Below are positions 1 through 7,302 of a stretch of 8,665 nucleotides of DNA, in pieces. Source of the DNA: DAOTTW01 sp034437615 (GTDB lineage Bacteria; Chloroflexota; Anaerolineae; Aggregatilineales; Phototrophicaceae); NCBI GenBank assembly GCA_034437615.1, contig DAOTTW010000391.1, positions 1-8,665 of the forward strand, read 5' to 3'. The notes beneath the pieces were generated by a model that saw nothing but the letters and a program-made list of their open reading frames with translations, searched no databases and was not told the DNA's origin. Numbering within the stretch: position 1 is the stretch's first letter; each line of letters begins with the position of its first letter. A program made the position numbers and the translations under genes.

Positions 1-405
1 AACGGTGGGATCGGGGTCTGTTGCGGGGCGTTTGCGTGCGCTGATAAGGGGGTTGCGGGCTGCAAAAGCGCTGCTGGACGGGTCAAATGCGCGTTTTCCG
101 GCCTCGTGTCACGTTTTGGTGTGGGTCACCATGCCATGTCACAGGGTGAAAGGGCAGGCCGTGACCTGACCTTTCGGCTGGATCGCGTCCAGCGCGTGCA
201 TGATCTGCTTGCGCCGGACGTGGCGGTTTGGGGTGTGCGCTGAACAGGCGCGTCAACCAGTGGATCAGGCGATAGCGCACGTGTCTAGAAACCACCCAGG
301 ATTGTAAGCACTGATATTTGTAAAGTAATGAATGTGAGTTAGAATTGAAGTGTTTAGTTTGGTACAAGTCATATGTGTGTAGTGTAGCTTGCGGCTTGGG
401 GAAAA
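1..405. other. Region without a convincing gene; GC-rich block then AT-rich leader
   Basis: I see no gene here that I would defend. Bases 1-295 are strongly GC-rich. The + strand frame starting at base 1 stays open to a TGA at 241-243. Its last 30 or so codons look protein-like, with a segment reading DLTFRLDRVQRVHDLL. The first 40 residues, however, are unusually rich in glycine and cysteine, so it is either the decayed end of an upstream gene or chance. A perfect 6-bp inverted repeat with a 5-nt loop lies at 177-193. From about 296 the sequence turns abruptly AT-rich. That part probably holds the promoter of the small gene starting at 406, but I found no -35/-10 pair good enough to name. 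No tRNA, rRNA or CRISPR repeat is visible. Confidence 0.5.
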
Positions 406-732
406 TTGATAGAAACGGCTCCAATCAACCAAAGCAAAAGTCGAAATTTAGCTCGAAGGATTATTGTAGCACTTATTTTTCTTGTGATCCTTTTAAAATT
501 TGATTTGCTTGCTGGTGCCGATTTTGAGGCACTTGAAGGGGTGGCAACTGAAGCTTTAGGCATCTTTGTTGTGTGGGTTGTTCTAGATTGGTTTCGCAAA
601 AGAGAAGCAACTGAACAACAACTTCGTCGTGATGAAGAATCTCTGCGGGGGTTCCAAGCAAGTTTGGTACGTCAAGCAAGAAGCCGCAACAACAATAATG
701 CTTTAGATGCCATTGAATACCGACGACGATGA
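406..732 (+). CDS. Small predicted two-segment membrane protein of unknown function, next to the Cmr operon
   Basis: This is a 108-residue protein that I cannot assign to a named family. It has a basic N-terminus (RNLARR, 13-18), a hydrophobic stretch at about 19-36, a short acidic loop (ADFEALEG, 38-45) and a second hydrophobic stretch at about 46-63. A charged, probably helical tail follows (64-108; RKREATEQQLRRDEESLRG). The positive-inside rule puts both ends in the cytoplasm. From memory, a membrane hairpin followed by a segment like LVRQARSRNNNNALDAIE resembles the N-terminal part of larger bacterial proteins that continue into pentapeptide repeats, so this may be a shortened relative; that is inference. 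The start is TTG, preceded by GGGGA; an in-frame TAG at 385-387 rules out an upstream start. The stop falls inside a GAC/GAT run and may reflect slippage. It is more AT-rich than the cas genes and lies 71 nt before cmr1, on the same strand. Confidence 0.55.
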   Translation: MIETAPINQSKSRNLARRIIVALIFLVILLKFDLLAGADFEALEGVATEALGIFVVWVVLDWFRKREATEQQLRRDEESLRGFQASLVRQARSRNNNNALDAIEYRRR

Positions 733-792
733 TGATTATGGCGACGAGGGTAAACAAGAAGCCGAAGCGTAGTTTAACATCACTTCATAGTT

Positions 793-800
793 AGGAAGGA
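793..800 (+). promoter_or_regulatory. Ribosome binding site of cmr1
   Basis: The purine run AGGAAGGA lies just before the ATG at 804. Its first AGGA is 7 nt away and its second 3 nt. It is the strongest translation signal at the head of the operon and supports the chosen cmr1 start. The preceding gap (733-792) has no convincing promoter or terminator. Confidence 0.7.
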
Positions 801-803
801 TAT

Positions 804-1748
804 ATGCCACAACTCCGCTTAACCGTTCAGACCATTACACCACTCTTGATGTATGGTGCCGATAACAAAGACGACCGCACAAACAACAGTATGCGCGCCG
901 TTCCTGAGCTACGCGCCCCGGCAATGCGTGGCATCCTGCGCTACTGGTTGCGCGCTGTACTGGGGGCGCGGACGCAATTCATCAGCAAGGTGTACGAGCA
1001 TGAAAGCGCGATCCTCGGCAGCACCGAAGCCGGGTCACGCGTGCGCGTGCGGGTGCAGCGCGGCAAGATGCGAGAAGAAGCGGGGCTGACCGTACTGCCT
1101 GAGCAGACACGCGGTTACAGCCTGCGTCACACGGGCTATCAGTCGGGCGGCGAATTTCGCATCACGCTCTCGACGCATCCACTGGATGTAGGCGACGTGC
1201 TGGCCGCCGATAGTAACCTGCTGAAAGCGTTGTTTCTGCTGCTGCATTTTGGCGGATTAGGGCGGCGTGCGCGGCGTGGCAGTGGCAACCTGCTGGTTCG
1301 CGAGGCAAAGGGTTACGATGGTGACCTACCTTTAGCATTAATCACCGAAGATCGCGCCATGTTATCCGAGTATTTAGCGACGGTGGCGCAGATGGTCAGT
1401 GCGGATACCGTCGGACATCGGCCTGATTTTGCCGTATTTGCGCCCGATACGGCTGTCGTCTTGTTGGGCGATGAGGTACACGACACCTACGACGGTGCGT
1501 TCCGCGAATTGTGGCGTGTGTCCGGGCCGTATCATAATGACGGTGGTATCTTCGGGGATGTGCGTCCACGACGGGCGTCGGCTATTCACATGCGCGTAGC
1601 GCAAACACAGGCGGGCTATGTCGCACAACAAACGATCCTCTACAGTGGGCATGGGCAGTGGGGGCGGATGCAAGATTATATTGCGGATTGCACGGGGCAG
1701 GGCTTTGATGTGCTGTATGGTGACACACACTGGAGGCAATGGCAATGA
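804..1748 (+). CDS. cmr1: Type III-B CRISPR RAMP protein Cmr1
   Basis: Cmr1 is a RAMP-fold subunit of the cytoplasmic type III-B effector complex. It sits at the end of the complex near the crRNA 3' side with Cmr6 and helps bind target RNA. The 314-residue protein opens with the first RAMP strand and the Cmr1 signature: TPLLMYGADNKDD at 12-24, then PELRAPAMRGILRYWLRA at 34-51. The glycine-rich RAMP loop is clear (GGLGRRARRGSGN, 150-162). Cmr1 proteins often exceed 340 residues, so this is a compact member, but no break is visible. It is the first gene of the operon. Its stop TGA (1746-1748) overlaps the cas10 start as ATGA, implying translational coupling. The ATG at 804 is supported by the AGGAAGGA just upstream. 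Assignment is by recognised motif and gene order. Confidence 0.95.
   Translation: MPQLRLTVQTITPLLMYGADNKDDRTNNSMRAVPELRAPAMRGILRYWLRAVLGARTQFISKVYEHESAILGSTEAGSRVRVRVQRGKMREEAGLTVLPEQTRGYSLRHTGYQSGGEFRITLSTHPLDVGDVLAADSNLLKALFLLLHFGGLGRRARRGSGNLLVREAKGYDGDLPLALITEDRAMLSEYLATVAQMVSADTVGHRPDFAVFAPDTAVVLLGDEVHDTYDGAFRELWRVSGPYHNDGGIFGDVRPRRASAIHMRVAQTQAGYVAQQTILYSGHGQWGRMQDYIADCTGQGFDVLYGDTHWRQWQ
1732..1736 (+). promoter_or_regulatory. Ribosome binding site deciding the cas10 start
   Basis: GGAGG near the end of cmr1 precedes two in-frame ATG codons, at 1739 and 1745. The first is only 2 nt away, which is too close; the second is 8 nt away, an ideal spacing. The ATG at 1745 also gives the 4-nt ATGA overlap seen at other junctions of this operon. 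I therefore prefer 1745 over the longer reading. Confidence 0.7.
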
Positions 1749-3688
1749 GCGCACTGATTGTGTTGACTATCGGCCCGGTGCAGAGCTACATCAATCAGGC
1801 ACGCCGCACGCAAGATTTGTGGCAGGGTAGCCGCATCCTATCGTATCTGGCAGCCGCAGCCGTCCACCTCGACCCCAAAGACCCGGCAGCAGAGGTCATC
1901 TATCCAGCAATTGCAGCCGACCAGACGGACAACATCCCAAATCGCTTGGTGGTGCGCTGGACAGGGCTGGATGATGCAGCCAGCGCCTATGCACGCAAGA
2001 TGGAAAACGCCATCCGGCAAGCATGGCGCGATGTATCGAGCAATACCATGCGTTATTTTACTGAGGGTGTCAATGCGGATGACCGCGAGCGCGTGCTGGA
2101 CATCTGGCAACGGCAAGAAGATAACTGGCTAGAATGTTACTGGGTGGTTGTGCCAGAGGAGCCGCAAGCGACGTATAGCGAGAATATGCAGCAGGCCAAT
2201 GATGCCTTAGGTGCGCGCAAGCTCTTGCGTAACTTCGGACAGAGCGCGGAACGTGGGCGTAAGTGCAGCATCACAGGCGAACATGAAGCCCTTCACGGTG
2301 GCGGCGATGTCGTGCAATTCTGGTCAGTGCGCCGCGACGAGCAACGTAACCTCGCGTTGCTGGGTGAGCACGAGCGCTTGAGCGCCATCGCCACAATCAA
2401 GCGCTTCGCCCACGAGCCATCCAGAAATAAACCATTGCACTTCCCGCAGCGCTTCCCGTCGACGAGCAGCATTGCTGCTGCCACATTCCGCTATGGCCTG
2501 CTCCAAGCAATCGCGGATGATGGTAAAAACACAACACGGCTAGAGCAGGCGCTACGTACCTATATTGACGCGCTGCTTGCCATGTTCCGGTCGCCCAATC
2601 AATTGTTTTTCACGCGAGAAGGCGGAACCAACCCGGAATACTTTGGTCAGATCGAGGCGACAATCCCCGCTGACGTGCTACAACGGGAACTCATTCAGCA
2701 GTTCCGCAGCATCGACGGCGATTTTCTATTTGAAGATACCCTCTTGAGCAAGATGATAGAGGAATACAGCCGCGATACACCGAGTCAAGCCGATCTACTG
2801 CGGGCGCGTGCAGCCTTAGCCGACCTGCTGCGGGCGGCGTCTGATCTGGGTATCGTCGCGCCACAGCCCTATCTTGTGATTTTGTCGATGGATGGCGACC
2901 ACATGGGCAAGACGCTGGGCACGCTGCGAAACGCTGAGCAACACCGGGGCTTTAGCGAGGCATTGGCAAATTTTGCGCGTAAAAATGTGGCTACAATCGT
3001 GGAGCAAGACGCGCTGGGGCGGGTCGTTTACGCGGGTGGCGACGATGTGCTAGCTTTGTTGCCTGTCAGCGATGCCTTGACGGTTGCCGAACGGCTGCGC
3101 AAAGCGTTTCAGGATGCAATGGCAGCGACAGGTATTCGCAACCATGAAGGCGAGCCGTTAACGGCCAGCACCGGGCTAGCTTATGTGCATCATACGCATA
3201 ATCTGCAAGCGGCAGTTGAAGCCGCCAACGGTGCACAGAAAACCGCTAAGAAACGCTTTGAGCGTGATGCCGTCGCTGTGGCGTTTTTGCGGCGCTCTGG
3301 TGAGGCACGACACATGGGCCACAAATGGCAGGTTGAAGCCAATGACACGCCAATCCTTCAAACCGTCGCGGAACTTGTCGGCGCGTTTTCGGGCGTTTTG
3401 GCGCGGCAATTGCCACAGGATATATTGCGCATGACGTACAGCATGGCCACAGACGGCGTGCCGCAGGCCGCACGCGAAGCCGAACTCGTGCGCGTGCTCA
3501 AGCGGCGTTTGCCCGAAGGTCGTCAGGCTGAGGCCGTAACGCTAGCAGCAAGCATCTATGCTTTGCTGAAGGTGCCGCCACTGACCGACATCGAGAAACG
3601 CTGGGAAAATATGCAGTATTGGCTGGAACTGGCGCGTTTCGTCTCACAGACGACACCGGAACCAAATGCAGAAGGGGCCACCGTATGA
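1745..3688 (+). CDS. cas10 (cmr2): Type III-B Cas10 (Cmr2), cyclase-type, without HD nuclease domain
   Basis: Cas10 is the large subunit of the Cmr complex. On target RNA binding, its Palm domain makes cyclic oligoadenylate from ATP. The 647-residue protein begins directly with the Cmr2 D1 signature (LIVLTIGPVQSYINQARRTQDLW, in two parts: TIGPVQSYI and QARRTQDLW). No N-terminal HD domain precedes it, and no HD motif typical of Cas10 is seen elsewhere, so ssDNA cleavage is not expected. The first Palm motif is SMDGDHMGK (381-389); the cyclase motif is YAGGDDVLALL, with GGDD at 431-434, intact. The zinc-finger region reads RKCSITGEHEAL: only C174 is present where a CxxC pair is usual, and the sole other cysteine in the protein is C131. 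The C-terminal helical domain follows to residue 647. A start at 1739 (two residues longer) is possible but worse spaced. The stop overlaps cmr3 by 4 nt. Confidence 0.95.
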   Translation: MSALIVLTIGPVQSYINQARRTQDLWQGSRILSYLAAAAVHLDPKDPAAEVIYPAIAADQTDNIPNRLVVRWTGLDDAASAYARKMENAIRQAWRDVSSNTMRYFTEGVNADDRERVLDIWQRQEDNWLECYWVVVPEEPQATYSENMQQANDALGARKLLRNFGQSAERGRKCSITGEHEALHGGGDVVQFWSVRRDEQRNLALLGEHERLSAIATIKRFAHEPSRNKPLHFPQRFPSTSSIAAATFRYGLLQAIADDGKNTTRLEQALRTYIDALLAMFRSPNQLFFTREGGTNPEYFGQIEATIPADVLQRELIQQFRSIDGDFLFEDTLLSKMIEEYSRDTPSQADLLRARAALADLLRAASDLGIVAPQPYLVILSMDGDHMGKTLGTLRNAEQHRGFSEALANFARKNVATIVEQDALGRVVYAGGDDVLALLPVSDALTVAERLRKAFQDAMAATGIRNHEGEPLTASTGLAYVHHTHNLQAAVEAANGAQKTAKKRFERDAVAVAFLRRSGEARHMGHKWQVEANDTPILQTVAELVGAFSGVLARQLPQDILRMTYSMATDGVPQAAREAELVRVLKRRLPEGRQAEAVTLAASIYALLKVPPLTDIEKRWENMQYWLELARFVSQTTPEPNAEGATV

Positions 3689-4845
3689 CCTGGGTTGAGA
3701 TTCGTGCGCGGGATGTCTGGTTATTCCGCGATGGTAAGCCCTTCGCCGCCGGAGAAGACCACAGCGCAACCAGCATGTTTCCGCCGACACCGCTGACGCT
3801 GGCAGGGGCCTTGCGGCAGAAAATTTCGGTCAGCTTAGGTGTCAGCTTGCGGCAGTACCGGGCTGGCAAAACAGAGGCCGCCCGCAAAGCCATCGGCTAC
3901 ATCGGCAAACATGGCGATATGCAGCAACCGGGGCAGTTCAAGCTGCGCGGGCCTTTCCTGAGCGTGCGTCTGGACGAGAAAACACTGCTACCGCTTTTGC
4001 CTGCACCTGCCGATCTGGTCAGGCACGAAGACACAGGGATCATGCAAATTTTGCAACCCCAAAAGGTGACTTGGGCGAGTGACCTGGCTACCGATATGCA
4101 CTTCCCGGCGGTTATGGCCGGATACGAGAATATGCCGGGTCATTGGATGCCCGCCGCTGACTTTGATCTGTATCTTGCTGGCATGACACCGGATTCAGGC
4201 ACCTATGCCCAGCTACCCCCACCAGACGAGCGACCCAACCTACACAAAGCCTACACAGACGGCAAACGCATCTTTTCTGCCAGCTTCATCTATGACAAAG
4301 AGGGCCGCTTCGGTGTGGCGACGGACGCCCAGACCAGCTTTCGTGAGGAAGGCCAACTCTTTCAGGTGCAGTTTGTCCGTCCGCAAGTCGGTATCAGCTT
4401 GCTGGCCCATGTGGATGATGCCATCCCCGCCAAACATCTCGCAGGCGAGATGACCATCGGCGGTGAACAACGTCAGGCAACGGCGATGGTACTCAAGCAG
4501 CCTATTGACCTGCCATCGCGTTCTATCGCAGGTCAATTTAAGGTCGTTCTGTTAACGCCTGCCTATTTTAAAGACGGTTGGCAGCCAACAGACGGCAATT
4601 GGTCGACGGTGTTCGGGCGGGCGGTCACATTTCATGGTGCCGTGCTGCATCGTCCACAAAAGATCGGCGGCTGGGATATGTCGCAGGGACGCGCACGCGA
4701 GATGCATAACTACGTCGCGCCGGGCAGCGTCTATTACTTTGAGATTGATGAGCCGTTCACTGGCCCGCTGGCCTTCACGCAATCACCACCCGACATCAAC
4801 GCTGGCGTGCTTGGCTTCGGACAGTACGCTATCGGCACATGGTAA
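3685..4845 (+). CDS. cmr3: Type III-B CRISPR RAMP protein Cmr3
   Basis: Cmr3 pairs with Cas10 at the foot of the Cmr complex and holds the 5' handle of the crRNA. The 386-residue protein shows the Cmr3 N-terminus: a strand, then DVWLFRDGKPF at 10-20, then MFPPTPLTLAGALR at 31-44. It ends in the glycine-rich RAMP element GVLGFGQYAIGTW (374-386), closing on a tryptophan as is common in the family. A longer reading of the frame from 3619 would overlap cas10 by about 70 nt and adds 22 residues without family character. The ATG at 3685 gives an ATGA overlap with the cas10 stop and has GAAGGGG 7 nt upstream (3671-3677), so it is preferred. A 37-nt gap follows before cmr4, the longest gap within the operon. 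Confidence 0.93.
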   Translation: MTWVEIRARDVWLFRDGKPFAAGEDHSATSMFPPTPLTLAGALRQKISVSLGVSLRQYRAGKTEAARKAIGYIGKHGDMQQPGQFKLRGPFLSVRLDEKTLLPLLPAPADLVRHEDTGIMQILQPQKVTWASDLATDMHFPAVMAGYENMPGHWMPAADFDLYLAGMTPDSGTYAQLPPPDERPNLHKAYTDGKRIFSASFIYDKEGRFGVATDAQTSFREEGQLFQVQFVRPQVGISLLAHVDDAIPAKHLAGEMTIGGEQRQATAMVLKQPIDLPSRSIAGQFKVVLLTPAYFKDGWQPTDGNWSTVFGRAVTFHGAVLHRPQKIGGWDMSQGRAREMHNYVAPGSVYYFEIDEPFTGPLAFTQSPPDINAGVLGFGQYAIGTW

Positions 4846-4882
4846 CCACGATTATCGAACATCACATCAGGACAGATATCAC

Positions 4883-5788
4883 ATGGACGCTCGCAAGCAA
4901 ATTTTGTATATATACACTGAAACGCCCACGCATGTCGGCACGGGTGTCGGCCTTAGCGCGGTCGATTTGCCGATCCAGCGTGAGAAACACACGGGTTATC
5001 CGCTGGTACAGGCATCCGGCATCAAGGGTGCGTTACGTGACACAGCAGAAAACGCATTACGGCAAACAGACGATGGCGAAGCGCTCATCCGCAGCATCTT
5101 TGGCGGGGCCAGCGGTGACCCCAACGAGGACTTCGCCGGGGCGATGTCGCCTAGCGATGCCCGCATCTTGTTGTTTTCGGTGCGGGCGCTGAAAGGCGTC
5201 TTCGTCTGGATTACCTCGCCCACCGTATTACAACGTTTCAAGCAGGAAACCGATGCCCCCAAAGCACCACAAGTACCTGATGAGGCCGCGCAGGTCTCCG
5301 ACGTGGGATTGCTGGTGAATGGTAACGCGCTCATGCTGGAAGAATTCACCTATGACGCGCAACAGACCAACGCAGCAAAAGCGTGGGCGGATTACTTCGC
5401 GCAGCACGCTCTGCACCCGGACACAGACGACTATTGGCAGCGACGCTTGCAGACACATCTCGTCATTTTGCCGGACGATGAATTTCGCGATTTTGTGCGC
5501 TACAGTACAGAGATCACCACACGCATCCACATTGACGACGTGAAGAAGACCGTCAAGCAGGGCCAGCTTTTTACACAGGAATTGCTGCCCGCCGATTGTC
5601 TGTTGTACTCGGTTGTACACGTTACGGGGTCACGCGATGAAAAACTAGGAGCTAAAACCGTTGTCGAGGCTTTACGAGACGCAATCGGTGATCGCATACA
5701 GATTGGTGGTGATGAGACGGTCGGCAGGGGTCGTGTACGCCTGAACTGGCAGGCGACACCACAGCAGGAGGCAGCAAATGGCCAGTAA
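4883..5788 (+). CDS. cmr4: Type III-B CRISPR RAMP protein Cmr4, backbone target-RNA nuclease
   Basis: Cmr4 is present in several copies along the crRNA and cuts bound target RNA at regular 6-nt steps. The 301-residue protein starts with the RAMP strand ILYIYTETPTHVGTG (7-21). The highly conserved VDLPIQREKHTGYP follows at 27-40. D28 matches the aspartate shown to be catalytic in archaeal Cmr4 (D26 in Pyrococcus furiosus), so RNA cleavage should be retained. ASGIKGALRD follows at about 46-55, and the glycine-rich loop IQIGGDETVGRGRVR lies at 272-286. Length is normal for the family. The frame stays open upstream to 4634, but that part lies inside cmr3 and has no family sequence. The ATG at 4883 matches the family start and has AGGA at 4869-4872. 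The TAA at 5786-5788 overlaps the cmr5 start by 11 nt. Confidence 0.95.
   Translation: MDARKQILYIYTETPTHVGTGVGLSAVDLPIQREKHTGYPLVQASGIKGALRDTAENALRQTDDGEALIRSIFGGASGDPNEDFAGAMSPSDARILLFSVRALKGVFVWITSPTVLQRFKQETDAPKAPQVPDEAAQVSDVGLLVNGNALMLEEFTYDAQQTNAAKAWADYFAQHALHPDTDDYWQRRLQTHLVILPDDEFRDFVRYSTEITTRIHIDDVKKTVKQGQLFTQELLPADCLLYSVVHVTGSRDEKLGAKTVVEALRDAIGDRIQIGGDETVGRGRVRLNWQATPQQEAANGQ
5766..5771 (+). promoter_or_regulatory. Ribosome binding site of cmr5
   Basis: A perfect AGGAGG lies 6 nt before the ATG at 5778, inside the 3' end of cmr4. It is the best match to the consensus in the operon. It supports independent strong initiation of cmr5, a small subunit needed in several copies. Confidence 0.7.
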
Positions 5789-6191
5789 ACGCCAAACACT
5801 CGAACAAGCCCGCGCTGCTGCCGCCTGGGATGACATCGAAATTGTAGACAAGCAGCACAAGGGACAACAACCGAAGTATGGTACGCTGGCGCGTAAGCTC
5901 CCGGCAATGATCCAGATTAACGGCCTCGGCACGACGCTCGCTTTCCTGCTGGCGAAAGGTAAGCGTAAGGCTGACGATGGGCACACCCTGATTTTCAAAC
6001 ACATTTCGGTTTGGGTGCTCGCTCAACTCAAGCAGACCAAATCGTACGATGACCTCATGGCGCTGGTGCGTGATGTCGAGACGGATGTGTATCGACGCGC
6101 CACAACCGAAGCAATCGAATACGGCATCTGGCTTAAGCGCTACGTAGAAGCAAAGGACTGGGGTAGCGCAGAAGGGGACGATGAGCGATGA
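5778..6191 (+). CDS. cmr5: Type III-B small subunit Cmr5
   Basis: Cmr5 is the small, mostly helical subunit that lines the Cmr4 filament and stabilises the bound target strand. The 137-residue protein has the expected length. It shows the family's pattern: an N-terminal helix (RQTLEQARAAAAWDDI, 5-20), then the conserved core KYGTLARKLPAMIQINGLG (33-51) followed by TTLAFLLAK (52-60). The C-terminal helix is YRRATTEAIEYGIWLKRYV (105-123). The tail is charged (AEGDDER). It overlaps cmr4 by 11 nt, and its TGA (6189-6191) overlaps the cmr6 ATG by 4 nt. Motifs and the position between cmr4 and cmr6 agree, so the call is firm. Confidence 0.93.
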   Translation: MASKRQTLEQARAAAAWDDIEIVDKQHKGQQPKYGTLARKLPAMIQINGLGTTLAFLLAKGKRKADDGHTLIFKHISVWVLAQLKQTKSYDDLMALVRDVETDVYRRATTEAIEYGIWLKRYVEAKDWGSAEGDDER

Positions 6192-7279
6192 GCAACGATG
6201 CGCTACCGCGTGCAGCGCGTGATCTGCTGGCGCATTACCTGGGCGACTGCCAGAACCTCGGCCTGATACTGGATAAATTCGCGCCCTGGGCGGCTGATCG
6301 GCGTGGCAATTGGGATTTAACCATGCGGAGCACCATCCGGCGCGGGGGCGAGAATCGCATCCAGACCCTTACAGGTGGCGAGGCCAAAGGCCTATGGCTC
6401 AGCACGAGCCGCAATGCGCTACGAGGTGAAAGCCCCTCACTTTTTGAAAGCACACGCACCGACGCGGCGTTGATGCGAGCAGGTCAAGCACGCTGGCTAG
6501 AGATGGTGAAGGCAGCAAAGGGCCGCGCCTTCACGCTGGAAACCACTGAACGGCTGATTGCGGGTCTGGGGGCGTCGCATGTGCTGGAAACCGCCATTAC
6601 ACTGCAACGCAATACGGGTCTACCATACCTACCGGGTAGCAGCGTTAAGGGGTTGGCGCGTGCCTGGGGCTTGATTGAATTGGCGGCGCAATTGGGTATC
6701 AAGCTGGCTGAACAGGTCAAAGCAGACGCTAAAGACAAAGAACCGCAATTCGCGCTGAATGCCCTCGCGGATGTGCTGATGTCTGAACCCACTGAGACGT
6801 TATCAAACGCCTTGCAGAAATTGCGCCCGGACATATCCGAAGATGCCGAAGCGTACATTCAGTGGTTCCGCCTGATCTTCGGGTGGCAGGGTGAGGCGGG
6901 TGCAATCAGCTTTGCCGATGCCATCATCTACGCGGGCGATGCAGCGCCCGGATACACGGCTGATGTCATGACGCCGCATTACGTCAACTACTACACGGAA
7001 AACGGCGGTCAGGCACCAGCGGAGGACGATAACCCCAATCCAGTGTCGTTCATCGCGCTGGAACGCGGGCAGACCTTCGCATTTGGTTTGCTGCCGCGTG
7101 CAGGGGCCTTCACTATTTTTGATCCGTCAGAGCGTGCAGAGAGGCAGGCAACAGCGCTAGATGTGGTTACGGATTGGTTGACAAAGGCACTGACGCAAAT
7201 GGGCATTGGCAGCAAGACGGCTGCGGGTTATGGCTTCTTCCGCCGTAAGTCGTTGCGGACCGTCGCTGATGGTGGTTAG
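6188..7279 (+). CDS. cmr6: Type III-B CRISPR RAMP protein Cmr6
   Basis: Cmr6 is a RAMP subunit that caps the Cmr4 filament next to Cmr1, near the crRNA 3' end. The 363-residue protein has a leader and first strands with LWLSTSRNAL (about 69-78), a segment rich in basic residues. RLIAGLGASHVLETAITL spans about 122-139. The hallmark TGLPYLPGSSVKGLAR lies at 143-158, and the glycine-rich loop MGIGSKTAAGYGFF at 338-351. It is near the upper end of usual Cmr6 length. The ATG at 6188 gives an ATGA overlap with cmr5, with GAAGGGG 10 nt upstream (6171-6177). That site shares the ten bases GCAGAAGGGG with the site before cmr3. A 23-nt gap with its own ribosome binding site separates it from cas6. Confidence 0.94.
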   Translation: MSNDALPRAARDLLAHYLGDCQNLGLILDKFAPWAADRRGNWDLTMRSTIRRGGENRIQTLTGGEAKGLWLSTSRNALRGESPSLFESTRTDAALMRAGQARWLEMVKAAKGRAFTLETTERLIAGLGASHVLETAITLQRNTGLPYLPGSSVKGLARAWGLIELAAQLGIKLAEQVKADAKDKEPQFALNALADVLMSEPTETLSNALQKLRPDISEDAEAYIQWFRLIFGWQGEAGAISFADAIIYAGDAAPGYTADVMTPHYVNYYTENGGQAPAEDDNPNPVSFIALERGQTFAFGLLPRAGAFTIFDPSERAERQATALDVVTDWLTKALTQMGIGSKTAAGYGFFRRKSLRTVADGG

Positions 7280-7288
7280 GTCTCAGCC

Positions 7289-7294
7289 AAGGAG
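7289..7294 (+). promoter_or_regulatory. Ribosome binding site of cas6
   Basis: AAGGAG lies 8 nt before the ATG at 7303, in the short gap after cmr6. It supports this start and suggests that cas6 is translated independently rather than by coupling. Confidence 0.65.
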
Positions 7295-7302
7295 CCGCAA
7301 CG

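Noticed and set aside
300..405. Sigma-70-like promoter before the small membrane-protein gene
   Set aside because: The AT-rich stretch offers several weak -35/-10 pairs (for example TTGAAG with a CATATG-like box), none close enough to consensus or distinct enough from background to annotate.
83..424. 113-residue open frame on the minus strand
   Set aside because: It crosses the composition break, shows no coherent domain, is proline/histidine/arginine-rich in a way typical of non-coding GC-rich DNA, and has no ribosome binding site of note.
1739..1744. Cas10 start two codons earlier
   Set aside because: The ribosome site would be only 2 nt from this ATG, whereas the ATG at 1745 has ideal spacing and the ATGA overlap used elsewhere in the operon.
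4905..4916. Perfect 12-base palindrome TGTATATATACA
   Set aside because: It falls within codons for LYIYT at the conserved start of cmr4 and is explained by coding. A regulatory role inside the operon has no other support.
5500..6026. Long minus-strand open frames (up to 135 residues) opposite cmr4 and cmr5
   Set aside because: They lie antisense to firmly identified genes, overlap each other in different frames and have no protein-like features; they follow from the codon use of the real genes.
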